A DNA stretch of 64,000 nucleotides from Lingula anatina (taxonomy: Eukaryota; Brachiopoda; Lingulata; Lingulida; Lingulidae): contig NW_019775948.1 in NCBI RefSeq assembly GCF_001039355.2, positions 11,553 to 75,552 on the forward strand. The letters are read 5' to 3'. A program made the translations under genes and the position numbers. Of the stretch, positions 39,701 to 48,559 are shown piece after piece; position 1 is the stretch's first letter, and every line of letters begins with the position of its first letter. A model generated the notes under the pieces. The model was not told the origin of the DNA and searched no databases. It saw only the letters and a program-made list of their open reading frames with translations.

Positions 39701-40961
39701 TATACACACTGGTATTCTGGAACCTTGGAAATGAACACTCCCCATAGTAGCTTTTATATAAAAGATGATGTAACATCAATTTGGCAAGGCTCTGTTTTTT
39801 CTAATAAATAATATATCAATTAGGCTGAACCTAGTGCATGCTCTTTTTTGCTTTAATAACAAATATGCAAAATGAGGCACTATTGCAGGATCTGAAAAAC
39901 ATTTATTGCAAACCAATTTCCTTCTTGAAAGAGATGTATTGGCAACTATGCCAATTCATTGATTGACAGCTTATTTTCCAGTTCTTTTTTTAATCTGACA
40001 AAGCCATCTCACAAAATTCCATTTAAATCAATGAATTGAACTTCAGTTTAACTGATATTTTGTCATCTACAATAGTTCAATAAAGATGTCTATGCATCCA
40101 ATCAATTTAATTTGAATGTAGTGTCATTGCTTCAATTACAAGATTTACTAATTTGTGTTATCCTAAAATAATAGACATTGAGTATATAATTATATGAACC
40201 CCAGCTCTATATAAACAAGTTTATAGATTCCTATTTAGGTAAGTGCACATTTCAGGCCAAATCAATAAGTACGTGTGGAAAAAAAAGTGGATTGATGTAA
40301 TAGCAATCAAGAGAGAAAGATCCTGTCTGCATCTCCCAGTTTTGCATATATGCTGTTACAGCAGTTTAACACAGCTACCACACTGAATAAAGCCTACAAC
40401 TTATTCATCCAAGATGAAGTCAATTCATTTCAAAAAATTTTTTGATTCAACTTCTTCAACTACTTCTTATTCTTTTTCACTTCTTTTAATTGTTACTTTT
40501 AAAAAATATTTTTGATAACAGCTACATGTTGAATTCTTTTTTTAAGGTTACCAGCAATACAGTTGGCTTTGTCATTTCAGATGCATCATTTTTTGCATTA
40601 ACATCAATCAAAAATAAGTCCAATAAATGAACAAGAAGAATCATAATTATTATTTTTATCCATCTTTAATGATAGATTAAAAAAAGAATGGAAAAAGGAT
40701 TTAAAGCTTTCCACTGCATACAAACCTTGACTGGATCAATTCATTTACCACTGATTAGTGAGACAACAGGAACACGATATACTAGATAAATACACAATTT
40801 TTCTCAAAATGTCTGCAATATATAAAATACCTTTATCTCACTAAGCCACTTGCTGTGGCTTTATTTAACCATTCTACTAACGTTTAGAGTTATACAGTTA
40901 AACGCAAACAGATCACCTGGGAAAATAAAGAGAGAGAGAGGTAAAGTGGTAGTCCTCTCAA

Positions 40962-40998
<37 letters not shown>

Positions 40999-43900
40999 GT
41001 GAATCTAGGGTAATTTCAAACGTCCATATCCTTAAACTTTCAGTTCAATATACCTTTGTCTAATAACATAGCATAACACTATTTGATCATGAAATATTAT
41101 TTGTATTACATGTACAAAGTATTAGCAGTAAAAAAAAACATTACCTCGATAAGTTCAGCTACATGTAACTGTCTGATATCCATATTCCCTCCTTACATCA
41201 AAGTTGGTTCCCATGTAAGGTCTATATTTGCAATCTATGCACTACACATATCTCATAACAATAAGTTATTCTTCTTGCTAAATTTTAGTTCTGGTACTTT
41301 ATATCTCTTCCTTTATCCAATTATCACCAAGTTTTTCCAGATGACCTTCTTCTGACCTTCAGCGTACAGATTCACATCTCTCACATGAACTGGCAAAGTC
41401 TGACATTCTGTATAATTATTTTGTGTTCTTCTCTCAACAGGTGCCCCAAAAATACAGTACTGGTACTTGTGGGCCAAGAAGTGCCTTAAAAGTGAGTCTG
41501 TTTCACAAAGATCTTCAGTCAAATGTTTGTCCCAACTTAAAAAACACTAATTTCTGTCTTCTTTGACTAGGGCAGTAAAGTACTTTTTTTTACCATAATC
41601 CAGGCCAGTAAAATAAATTTTCCAAACTAAAAAAAAAAAAAAACATTAGTGGGTAAATACTTCTGTTTTACCAAACTATGAAGATCTGCCTTAGGTCCAA
41701 ATAGCTTGAAATATTTGCGTCATAAGTTAAACCACACTTTGACTGATGTCCTTATGTGAAACAAGACCAAAAACTGGACCACAACAGCAGATAAGACTAC
41801 TGTGCGTGTACATGTGCCTCATGATTATATCTATCCCGCTTTTCTCCTCAGCATTGGTATATAGGGACCTGTGGCATTTCAGAAAGGAAATTAATTTCAG
41901 TGTTCTTAGAATGCATTGCGACAGTCATTAATATATACTGTCTAAAAAATTACCTTTGTGCAGCTCTGAATCTACTACAATCTTCATTTCAAATAACAAA
42001 GAGCTATTTTCTGTGCACATCATTCACTAATCAGACTAACTGCCATCACTTCACATTACTGTGAGATTCATGTTAACATTTTGTCTTTGATGAAAAAAAA
42101 ACGCTTGAGAACATTATGTCACAAAGAGAAATCACTTCCACACTGATGTGACATTTCAGTAATGTTTCAATCTAATAATTCACTAGTCTTGTGTGTCAAC
42201 CACATTGGTGGCACGCCCAAATGTATTGGTTTCTCTCATGCTCATCTGGTTTGTTAGAGTACTTGGCTTTTATTTTTGCCATAGAAAATATTTGATATTT
42301 GACTGGCATGATGTCGTTTGGCATATTTTGAAAAACTATATTTCGGCATTTGCTCTGCATAAAAAAAAGAAGTTGAACTATAATAGTGACACCAGAATTT
42401 ACTTGTATACTATAATGTAGGTATAAATATTTGTTTTTCTGGATTTATTGAAGATAATATACTAATTCGGTCAATTGAGGTAATGAATTATGAGAAGTTT
42501 ATTGTATTTCCTTCTTTGAAATTTGATAACAATGAATTTTGTACAGAAAACAACAATCAGTGCATAAGAGTGGTGAAACTGACACCAGGTATTGTACCAC
42601 CAGCGAGATTAAGTTCATTCAAGTTTATTGGTAGCTATGGATCTATCTGTTTTCACTGTGGAGAAATAAAGGTTGCTAAATATGCAAAGTGCATTTCATG
42701 GCAAAAAGAAGGTCAAAGGTCAAATTCATGGTCACAAAAGATTCCCAATATATGACTTCCTAAATATATTCAAGTTCAATAGTAACTATATCTCTGCTAG
42801 TTTTGAAGATACAAGGGTTAGAAAAATTAAAAGTGCATTTCATGTAAAATGTAGGTCAAAGTCAAATTCAAATTAAGGTTACCAATATACACCCTGAGCT
42901 TCAGCGATAACTTGACACTAACCTCTTCACAATAGCCTATCTTCATCGTGTCAAGTTACCTCTGACGAAAATAGTTTGACCTAGTTTATATAAGCCAATC
43001 GAATCCAAGTTTCAAAAATTTTCACCAAAGTTTGGTGAAAACGCTGATTGGTTGACCGTCAATCGGTAATCCTCGGCTGATTCCGCAAGCTCCATACTAA
43101 CAACAAAGTTATTGTCGAGTGCGGAGACATCTGAGTAGTTCCGAGTGCATAACCGTACACAAAGAAAGCATGGCGTCTCCTACGAGTGACTACGAAAAAT
43201 AATGTGTTAAGTTATCTCTTGATTCTTTGCAAAATATGAGTATATCGGAATTAAAACCAGAGCAGTTTGAGGCCCTGCATCATTATCTACTGAGGGATGA
43301 TGTATTTTGCGTGCTGCCCACAGGTTACGGCAAGTCCCTGATATTCAGCCTTATCTTTGATTGGTCCGGATTTGAACAAAGCGCGCTTTGACTCGTTCGC
43401 GTTCATTGGCTAGATCGTTCAATGAGTCATTGAGTGCGGGCTTTAAATTTGATTGGCGGGCGGCGGGAGCAATCGAATGTGGTCAGAGGTAACTTGACAC
43501 GATGAAGATAGGCTATAGTGAAGAGGTAGGTGTCAAGTTATCTCTGAAGCTCAGGGTGCCAATATATGATTTGCTATTCAAGTTCAATGGTAAAAATAGG
43601 TGTATCCATGTCAGTTTTGTAGATATAAGTGTCAGGAAATCTACAAAGTTTATCTCAGGTTGAAAAGAAAGTTAAAGATCAAACTCAAGGTTACATTTAG
43701 ATTGCCAATGTATGATTTGCTATTCAGCTTCAATAATAATCATGGGTTTACCTCAGCCAAATTTGGAGATAAAAGGGTAAGAAAATATGCAAAATTGTGC
43801 CTTACTTCAATGTTTAATTAATTTATTCCATTATAGTAAACAGACCATAGAACACTTTAGCCTTGGTGCCTTAAGGACATTGTCACCCCAAAACTTCTCC

Positions 43901-46900
43901 CAAAACTCCTTATTTACTGCCTTACATACATTCTTTTGGATTATAAATAAATCTTCAGTGTTTAGTGACTAAATTAATTAACATTTACACATCTTATGAG
44001 TTACGTCATAATTGCGATTTTGGGATAAAAACTGAAAAATCAGTTTCTCAAATTTCTCTTTTACCTGAGCTCCCACCCTCACCATTTCAACACCAATTTA
44101 TTGACACCATTTAGTACTCCCACACCCTGACAGCGAATTTTCTTAAAAGTCTAAGTTCAGATTTTATCATTGATAAAGCAAAATAATGCTTTTGTTTTAA
44201 TGAAAATCTGTAATTAGGGTATCATAACTCCATAACAAAAACATATAAACCAAACTGACGGCACAAGATTGTTGCCTATGCACTCCTGGTCAACTCTGCT
44301 AATTTTTTTCTAATTATTTGCAAAAAAAAAAAAAAAAAGCTGAATTCAAACTTCCTGAAAAAGACTTTTTCTCAGGAACATAATTTCCAGCACAAATGAA
44401 GTTCTTTAGAATTTTTGTCTGGATATCCTTACTTCTTGAAGAATATTAATAAACAAGACAAAGAACCTTGACCAGATAACAGTTCCCAACAGAACATGTG
44501 GTCCTGTCATGGGCCCTGGGTACATTTCAGGACAAAAGTTATTAATTTTTTTCACAATCCAGTTACTTAAAAAATGAGCCCATTTTTTAACAATTGGTGC
44601 CCAAAATAATCACAAAGTTCAAAATCTGCTTAAACCTATGCACCACAATGGGTTATTTACATTGATAAAAGTCTATTCTAATCTATCAGAAGATTCTACA
44701 GTATCAAATTATATTAACTGCAACTGTTTGTACGTTTTGGGGTTAAAATCCCTGATGGTTTGTGTGATTTATTAGACCAAATTGCAAGGATTAATTTCCC
44801 TGCTTGTTCATGTCCAACCAGAGTTTCTAGTATTTTAAGGTGCACTGTTCAGATGACTCTATTACAAATTCAAATAGCCAGGCCATTTAGAAGTTAGCCA
44901 CTCAAAATGTTGCAATACAGCATGCTGCGAAATGTGAAAAAGGCCATAGATCATCTTGTGGTAAATGCTTGTAACTTTTGTGTGCTGACAAATTTACAAA
45001 ATTATCATGTGATGAATATATTTGAAACCATTATCTTCAGTTTTTCCTCATTTAAATATATATCAATAAATCTGCCCTCTTTTTTTTTTTGTTTGTAATC
45101 ATATTCAAGATCACTTTAACAAAACTTAACAAAACAATGAAATATGCTTTTTGAACTATATGTTCCTCTACATTTAATCAACTGGCATCTACACAGCAGC
45201 TACAGTTTGAACAGCTTATTTTAGCAGTAACTCTGCGAACAAGCATATCAGTCTCTGCATCAAGCTCATAATCAAAGCTCACAGCAATAAAAAAAGATGC
45301 ATGGATGGAAATATCTTGACCTCATGCTTCTTTCAGTGATATCATTTATAAAAAGATTCACTTCTCACACCCATGTCTAGGTCATCTGAGGTGAAATCTG
45401 AACAGAACCTCAATCTTCAAACGAAAAGTTATATACCCTGTTAGCCAAAATATGACTAAAACAACTTTGCATAAAATTATTATTATATTATCCTTTACAT
45501 TATGTTCATGGAGATTATTTGTCTTCAGAAGAAGTACGATCATCTTGCTGATAATGTCATATCAGTGCTTTTGAGGTAAAAGTGCTTTTTTGGGTGTCTT
45601 GATGTTCTTTACTACCTCCGTCCTTATCAGAAAAATGTTAATGGCATATATAAACTGTACATGAGTACCACTAAGGGGTACAACAGATATTCTTAAAAGC
45701 ACTCTGTTCAAGAATAACCCTCATTAACATCAATTTTCGATGGAACCTTGAAAACAAGATTGCTTAAAATTGGGTTTGAAGATGTTATCAAAAATATTTG
45801 GCACCAGGTTGTTCTATACACTTTTAACAATAACTACTGTGGCACCAATTTTTGGGATTTTACTGCAACAGTAACTGAATTATCCACTGAGGGGATTGCT
45901 ATCTACGGCCAATTAGAATTATTGAGGAGTGGTTGAATAACATTTTCAGGTATTTGGTAAAAATGGCACTTCTGAATGTTGACAGCTCACCTGGCATCAA
46001 AATATTGATCGGCATAGTCATTTAAGATATATGCAAAAATGATAGACTGATACATAAATATGAAAATGAAAGAAAAAACTAAAATTTGGTCACATAATGG
46101 CATATTTCAGAGTACATAACCTTAAAACTTTCGACAATAATGTGGAAGCATTACAATTTACACGTGAAACTGACAACAGCATCTGAAATATCCAACTCCC
46201 AGAAACACATCAAATCAATGACCAAGATAGTCTACCTCTACGTATATCATTGAGCAAACCACCTGCACAGCAACAAAACTAGTAGCCACCACATAAAAGC
46301 ATGTACTACATGTATATACACAGTCAAGGGAAGATGGGGTAGGGAGGTATGCACTTCACTATGTACATACTTCATATTCCAAGGATGGACGGCTCCCCTG
46401 AAAAGACTGTAATTTTCACACATGTCATGTATTATTATATATATACAATGTATAGAAAAACATTGAGAAAATACAGTGAATCATTACAAAAGATACAGTA
46501 AGCTCAATACTTGACATTCTCACATTACCGGGGGCAGTTTAAAAGTACAAAGCAGTACGGTGCTGACACATGAATAAGATTTCAAAAGCAAGCAACTCAC
46601 CTCACTATCCAACACTCATACAAAATAAGATTAGAGAAAAAGTGATGATAGTTACATTATTTATGCAGGCAAAGGTTTAAAGGTACGCAACTGGTGTTTG
46701 ACCTTTATAGAACGAAACATTTATTTTACTGGAAATTAATTTTTTTTTCTTTCAACCACTGAAGTACACCTTAGTCAAAACCATTGACAAAATTCAAACC
46801 CTTCATCCAATTTGTCTAGAGAAAGAGGTCTGAGAATTTTACTTTTAACTGAAAAAGAGAAATTAAACTCTCAAAAGTGGGTCATAATTTTTTCAACAAT

Positions 46901-48530
46901 TTTGGATTTAATCATATGTCATTTACCTTGATGATAAAGGAGAAAATGTTAAATAGGTTGAGCACACTGTATGCTTTGAAGGCACTGTTGGTGGACGTGG
47001 TGAGTCTATCATAACAAGTATAAATGATATTTAACAGGATATAATGATATATTTTCTCTGATAGAGAAATGGACTTTCCAACAATAATATACACTAAAAT
47101 GGCATTATAACAACACAAAACAATCTTGAAACTGATCATATTTCCTAGGCAATTCCTTTTTATTTATATCCCAGGCAATCCACTAAATAAAATATATCTC
47201 ATCAAAAAGCTCTTTTTTCTTCATTTATCAATAGATATATCCTGAAGTGGTTCAGAGATGATCCATGACATGGAAATCGAAGAAGATAAATCAAACCTTA
47301 TTTCTTCTCATCAAGGGAAGAATCAAAATGGATTGGTACGGATATAAATAAAAAATTAAAGACATATACGTGCAGGACAATATCTCAATTACGACCCTAA
47401 GTAAATACATAAGGAGTCACTTAGTGTCATGGGAACGATGCAATACTCAATATTAATTTGCATCCCGCAAATTTCATTTCCATCAATTTAGCTACAATTA
47501 ACTTGCCACCACTTTGACCTTGCACAGTTTTATTCCTCAGCAACCTATTAGAGAGACAAGGTGCATTCCAATGTACTTTGTAAAAAAAAATCAATTAACA
47601 CTAGAAAAGATGGCAAACTGTTATTGTTATTATTGTTACTCAGTGATGAAGTCCAGGACTTCTGGATTGTGTCATCTAGTTCTACTCTGACAACTGCCAT
47701 GCATCTTCCAGGGATAGGAAAAGCAAAAATATTGAACAATAAGAATCCCCATCAGATTTGCATGAGACAAGCTTGGCCAACATTCCCTTTCCTTTCAGCC
47801 ACAGGTACCATTATGCACACTGCAAACCATGTTATCATTCATAAAATTGTACATTTATAGTCCTTATTTAAAATCATAAAATAAAATATATATTAAACCA
47901 TGCTTCTCTGTATGCATAGATGTGGAAGTGACCCCACATGCCATGGCACACCAAGTCATCCAGGGGGCATGAAAAAATGCCCTTTTTACATATATAAAAT
48001 GTTCTTTGAGAATAATTCTAACCATCAACTGCAAAATGTAAAAATTCTACTAAAGTGTGCATGCATGCGTGAGTGCATACATATGTGTACACCTACTGTA
48101 CAGAATACATATATATGTGGAAGTGTGCATACGTGCAGGGTACACCAAGTCATCCAGGGGGCTTGAATAAAAATGTTCTTTTAAGAATAATTTTATCATC
48201 ATATGTATATATACAAAATATAGGAATTCTACTTAAATCTACTGTACATACATCTTTGTGTGTGTGTATGTAAGTGTTTGTGTGCATGCTTGCTTGCGTG
48301 CGTGAGTGCATACGCCTACAGTATAACACAGGAGATATTTTATCTAGCTCTCAAGTCCTCTGTAAATGCATGACTGATATTAGGACTCAACACAGCACAA
48401 ATAATGACATCACACTTCCTAAGACATCAACAATTTTAAAATAGAATATACCCACTTCTTTGGTTCTCCCAGAAGCAGAGGATAGGTCCAAGGAGCTCAT
48501 GGAGTCCAGTGATCTGGACAGTCTGGGCAT
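8683..48530 (-). CDS. TRPM: TRPM cation channel, TRPM1/3/6/7 clade, 26 coding exons per transcript
   Basis: This gene encodes a tetrameric plasma-membrane TRP channel of the melastatin group, expected to pass cations including divalents. Coding exons in transcript order: 48530-48452, 38389-38280, 33487-33408, 28167-27999, 27723-27510, 27179-27055, 24443-24272, 23161-22975, 22579-22456, 22083-22011, 21469-21369, 20054-19920, 19406-19353, 19033-18902, 18437-18417, 17970-17702, 17167-16939, 16545-16369, 15975-15739, 15353-15225, 14970-14722, 13813-13639, 12678-12555 or 12436-12313, 11745-11555, 10985-10853, 10360-8683. The sum is 5367 bases (1788 aa). Residues about 64-870 are the melastatin homology region ([58 protein letters not shown]). 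S1-S6 lie at about 893-1121. The pore loop reads [10 protein letters not shown] and keeps the filter glutamate (E1073). A TRP helix follows ([12 protein letters not shown]), then a coiled coil (about 1231-1283), a Ser/Pro-rich tail and the clade motif [12 protein letters not shown]. Exon boundaries rest on homology, GT/AG sites and phase, not on transcripts. No alpha-kinase domain is present. Confidence 0.95.
10368..10487. repeat. 60-bp tandem duplication at a TRPM acceptor
   Basis: Two copies of ATGGAAATAATTTTTTGTAA TTTTGTTCTTCTTCTAT...CTTGTAACTTTGTACAAG. They occupy the last bases of the intron before the final coding exon (acceptor at 10362-10361). Confidence 0.85.
11322..11543. mobile_element. 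MITE-like element, TTTAGATCRATCTAA family
   Basis: A stretch of about 220 bp with imperfect inverted ends: GTGCTTTCCCAGAGATTTAG ATCAATCTAA at left, and the reverse complement of ATCGATCTAAAATTCTATGG AAATGGGG at right. A reverse-complement copy of the whole unit lies at about 53905-54101. It lies in the TRPM intron between the exons at 11745-11555 and 10985-10853. Confidence 0.55.
12313..12436 (-). CDS. TRPM: TRPM S6/outer-pore exon, version B
   Basis: A 124-base exon (acceptor TTTGTTGCAG, donor GTAAGT) in the same phases as version A. It encodes [16 protein letters not shown] and the S6 helix [24 protein letters not shown], keeping the conserved S6 asparagine. It lies 118 bases downstream of version A. 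Its last two bases join the exon at 11745 to give [18 protein letters not shown], matching the S6-to-TRP-helix junction of the family. This is likely the ancestral-type exon. Confidence 0.9.
12555..12678 (-). CDS. TRPM: TRPM S6/outer-pore exon, version A
   Basis: A 124-base exon (acceptor CTCTTTGTAG, donor GTATGT) that completes the codon begun at 13639. It encodes [16 protein letters not shown], then the S6 helix [20 protein letters not shown] and IAVF. It differs from version B (12313-12436) at 8 of 41 residues. The most notable change is Ser at residue 1115, where version B and most TRP channels carry the S6 asparagine. The length is not a multiple of three, so using A and B together breaks the frame. 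Confidence 0.85.
13541..13641. repeat. 51-bp tandem duplication spanning a TRPM splice donor
   Basis: Two copies of GAAATGACGATTAATACCAC ATCAAAACTAGTCAGTAGAA AACTTACGAT(A), starting at 13541 and 13592. On the gene strand each contains ATC|GTAAGT. The copy next to the coding exon is the donor at 13639/13638, and the other lies at 13588/13587. Confidence 0.9.
14100..14149. repeat. (TG)12 joined to a 26-base G run
   Basis: A dinucleotide repeat running directly into G26, in the TRPM intron between the exons at 14722 and 13813. Confidence 0.95.
17267..17400. mobile_element. 134-bp MITE with CAGGGGCGGAT termini
   Basis: It starts CAGGGGCGGATCCAG and ends AAATCCGCCCCTG, inverted ends, with TATAT on both sides (17262-17266, 17401-17405) as a possible 5-bp target duplication. 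Internally it has GACCGTCTTCCAGAAGACCC AGAAGACGG. A diverged reverse copy lies at 498-664. It sits in the TRPM intron between the exons at 17702 and 17167, about 100 bp from the latter. Confidence 0.65.
18417..18437 (-). CDS. TRPM: TRPM 21-base microexon
   Basis: A tiny exon encoding SPSQIFQ (about residues 586-592), with acceptor CTTGCCAG and donor GTGTGT, in phase 0 on both sides. It sits between the exon ending NAMMKK and the exon starting [11 protein letters not shown]. That position is a length-variable loop between conserved blocks of the melastatin homology region. Because it is phase 0 and a multiple of three, the gene reads through equally well if it is skipped. It is supported only by splice signals and frame. 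Confidence 0.45.
20245..20395. repeat. Imperfect tandem duplication of about 80 bp
   Basis: TTGGAATTAAAT...AAGA/AAAATA(A)AGC... followed by ACATTATTCACTGAAATATT CTCT occurs twice about 82 bases apart in the TRPM intron between the exons at 21369 and 20054. Confidence 0.7.
21275..21304. repeat. (GA)n microsatellite
   Basis: About 15 GA units directly beside the MITE fragment at 21306. Confidence 0.95.
21306..21360. mobile_element. Right-end fragment of the CAGGCCCGTAG MITE
   Basis: GCACTTTTTCAGAAAAAAGG ACCCC...TTGCTGGCTA...GCGCCTG matches the right half of 28698-28865. It ends nine bases from the donor side of the TRPM exon 21469-21369. Confidence 0.5.
24173..24235. repeat. (TG)n microsatellite
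   Basis: About 31 TG units, ending some 36 bases from the donor of the TRPM exon 24443-24272. Confidence 0.95.
24664..24708. repeat. (AT)n microsatellite
   Basis: About 22 AT units in a TRPM intron. Confidence 0.95.
26958..27013. mobile_element. Right-end fragment of the CAGGCCCGTAG MITE
   Basis: GGTCCACTTTTCAGAATAAG TACCC...CTGCTGGCTACGTGCCTG matches the right half of 28698-28865. It lies about 40 bases from the donor of the TRPM exon 27179-27055. Confidence 0.5.
28698..28865. mobile_element. 168-bp MITE with CAGGCCCGTAG termini
   Basis: A perfect 11-bp inverted terminal repeat (CAGGCCCGTAG / CTACGGGCCTG) flanked by the direct repeat TCACC (28693-28697, 28866-28870). The interior is G/C homopolymer-rich with tandem AAAGGTCCA-TTTT blocks. 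Right-end fragments of the same family occur at 21306-21360 and 26958-27013. Confidence 0.75.
30097..30133. repeat. Poly-A tract
   Basis: About 35 A with two C interruptions, in the TRPM intron between the exons at 33408 and 28167. A retroposed tail is possible, but no body is recognised. Confidence 0.8.
32515..32816. repeat. Dispersed repeat, copy 2 (CTGCCAAGGAGGTTATGTTT family)
   Basis: The same unit as 48-266 but longer, with an AATCAAAAATCAAAAATC expansion in the middle and the same GTCTGCGCTCTCAGAGTGCT end. It lies in the long TRPM intron before the exon at 28167. Confidence 0.7.
33408..33487 (-). CDS. TRPM: TRPM first common exon
   Basis: This exon encodes [20 protein letters not shown] then SQKDPN, with the last codon split (AG|A). 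The block is closely similar to the start of the conserved region of vertebrate TRPM1/3 proteins (AQKSWIE...KREC...KDP). It has acceptor TTTTCTAG and donor GTAAGC. All three candidate N-terminal exons can enter it in phase 0, so it is the point where alternative N-termini converge. Confidence 0.9.
33540..34588. repeat. 1.05-kb direct duplication, first copy
   Basis: Nearly identical to 34681-35721. Differences are a few substitutions, a poly-A length change and a 6-base indel (ATGAAC near 34040). It is intronic TRPM sequence. It ends one base before an undetermined base (N at 34589). Confidence 0.9.
34651..34680. repeat. 30-bp palindrome
   Basis: TATGTACAGACACA, two bases, then TGTGTCTGTACATA: perfect 14-base arms. 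The right 26 bases (GACACATCTGTGTCTGTACA TAAAAA) recur at 37549-37574 with unrelated flanks. Confidence 0.8.
34681..35721. repeat. 1.05-kb direct duplication, second copy
   Basis: The second copy of 33540-34588. It continues without a break into the candidate TRPM start exon (35746-35883), whereas the first copy stops at the N. The 91-base GC-rich spacer (34590-34680) has (GGCGAC)n and a palindrome. Confidence 0.9.
35746..35883 (-). CDS. TRPM: TRPM alternative start exon, N-terminus version 3
   Basis: A 46-codon reading frame from the ATG at 35883 (context GAAAATGG, strong by Kozak rules). An in-frame TAG lies five codons upstream, and a GTAATT donor follows 35746. It begins [20 protein letters not shown] and ends KSVAESV, then joins [10 protein letters not shown] in phase 0 to give a 1771-residue isoform. 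The composition is protein-like and acidic/serine-rich. No acceptor is needed if it is a promoter-proximal first exon. The plus-strand reading frame over the same bases is its antisense shadow. Confidence 0.5.
38280..38389 (-). CDS. TRPM: TRPM second exon of N-terminus version 1
   Basis: A 110-base exon with acceptor CACTTCCAG and donor GTAAGT. Read in phase 2 it gives [20 protein letters not shown] and then [16 protein letters not shown], which joins in phase 0 to the common exon beginning [10 protein letters not shown]. Read in phase 0 from its acceptor it meets a stop, so it cannot directly follow the exon at 39203-39355. No domain is recognised, and the stretch is likely a disordered N-terminal linker. 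Confidence 0.55.
39203..39355 (-). CDS. TRPM: TRPM alternative start exon, N-terminus version 2
   Basis: An open reading frame of 51 codons starting at the ATG at 39355 ([20 protein letters not shown]...) and ending [12 protein letters not shown] before a GTAAAA donor. An in-frame stop lies just upstream. A TATAAA sits about 40 bases upstream on this strand (39399-39394), so the exon may have its own promoter; a CCGGCAG acceptor just before the ATG is the other possibility. It ends in phase 0 and joins [10 protein letters not shown] in frame, giving a 1776-residue isoform. It is cysteine-rich, unlike the other two N-termini. Confidence 0.5.
39421..39490. repeat. 27-bp minisatellite, about 2.5 units
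   Basis: GACCTCGGTGCATTTTACGA CACGGATCTTGGTGCATATT ATAACACGGATCTCGGTGCA TGTTAC: units of about 27 bases immediately upstream of the TATAAA and ATG of the alternative TRPM start exon. Confidence 0.75.
40966..40995. repeat. (AC)n microsatellite
   Basis: About 15 AC units in the 5' region of the TRPM gene. Confidence 0.95.
42890..43558. mobile_element. 669-bp DNA transposon with TIRs of about 75 bp and 8-bp target duplication
   Basis: The left end CACCCTGAGCTTCAGCGATA... and the right end (reverse complement CACCCTGAGCTTCAGAGATA...) are near-identical inverted repeats of about 75 bases. The element is flanked by the direct repeat CCAATATA (42882-42889 and 43559-43566), a clean 8-bp target duplication. 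It sits inside a tandem-repeat monomer. It carries a helicase-like fragment but no transposase, so it looks like an internally deleted copy of a larger element. An 8-bp duplication fits hAT-like and several other superfamilies, and I do not assign one. Confidence 0.85.
43170..43391 (+). pseudogene. Decayed N-terminus of a RecQ-like helicase inside the transposon
   Basis: The frame opens [10 protein letters not shown], then a TAA stop (43200-43202), then continues in the same frame to [20 protein letters not shown] and [13 protein letters not shown] before a stop at 43389. The block KPEQ-x-EAL...[13 protein letters not shown] is the Q-motif and Walker A start of RecQ-type helicases. Only about 73 codons remain, and motifs II-VI are missing, so it is non-functional. 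Its position between the TIRs suggests the parental transposon carried or captured this helicase. Confidence 0.75.
47925..48320. repeat. Diverged tandem duplication of about 210 bp
   Basis: CACACCAAGTCATCCAGGGG GC...ATGTTCTTT...GAATAATT...ATTCTACT and ACACCAAGTCATCCAGGGGG CTTGA... are two diverged copies, each followed by TG-rich, GTGCATAC-rich sequence. It lies just 3' of the TRPM start exon, in its intron. Confidence 0.65.
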
Positions 48531-48559
48531 GGTCAGCACGCATCAATTCCCTCCCACAC
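48452..48559 (-). CDS. TRPM: TRPM start exon, N-terminus version 1
   Basis: A candidate first coding exon of TRPM. It has an acceptor (TTTCATTTCAG) just before 48559 and an in-frame TGA upstream of the ATG at 48530. The start context has A at -3, and the donor is GTATAT after 48452. It encodes 26 residues, [20 protein letters not shown] then GRTKEV, basic and serine-rich like other TRPM N-termini. It ends in phase 1, which fits only the exon at 38389-38280 among the exons found here. The acceptor means an untranslated exon lies further upstream, possibly 54491-54580. The exon is unproven without cDNA. Confidence 0.6.

Larger units (their letters stand above)
42480..43830. repeat. Array of degenerate 145-bp-class tandem repeats, copy 1
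   Basis: Several diverged monomers share the core TTCAAGTTCAATAGTAACTATGG followed by TGTATCTCTGCTAGTTTTG and AAGATA...AAAGTGCATTTCATGG...GGTCAAATTC. Cores are near 42618, 42770, 43578 and 43722; the last two are separated from the first two by the inserted 669-bp transposon. The same family recurs at 51340-52730. It has no coding content that I can defend. Confidence 0.7.
39490..48451. other. TRPM 5' intronic region
   Basis: Non-coding apart from the transposon helicase fragment and repeats listed. Minus-strand open stretches at 41313-41522 and 46912-47000 lack convincing splice signals. Confidence 0.6.

Noticed and set aside
41313-41522. Minus-strand open frame of 69 codons
   Set aside because: No ATG at its start and only weak splice sites (GTCATC donor); no recognisable family.
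46912-47010. Minus-strand frame [20 protein letters not shown] before GTAAAT as another TRPM 5' exon
   Set aside because: The acceptor lacks a polypyrimidine tract and its phase does not fit the neighbouring candidate exons.
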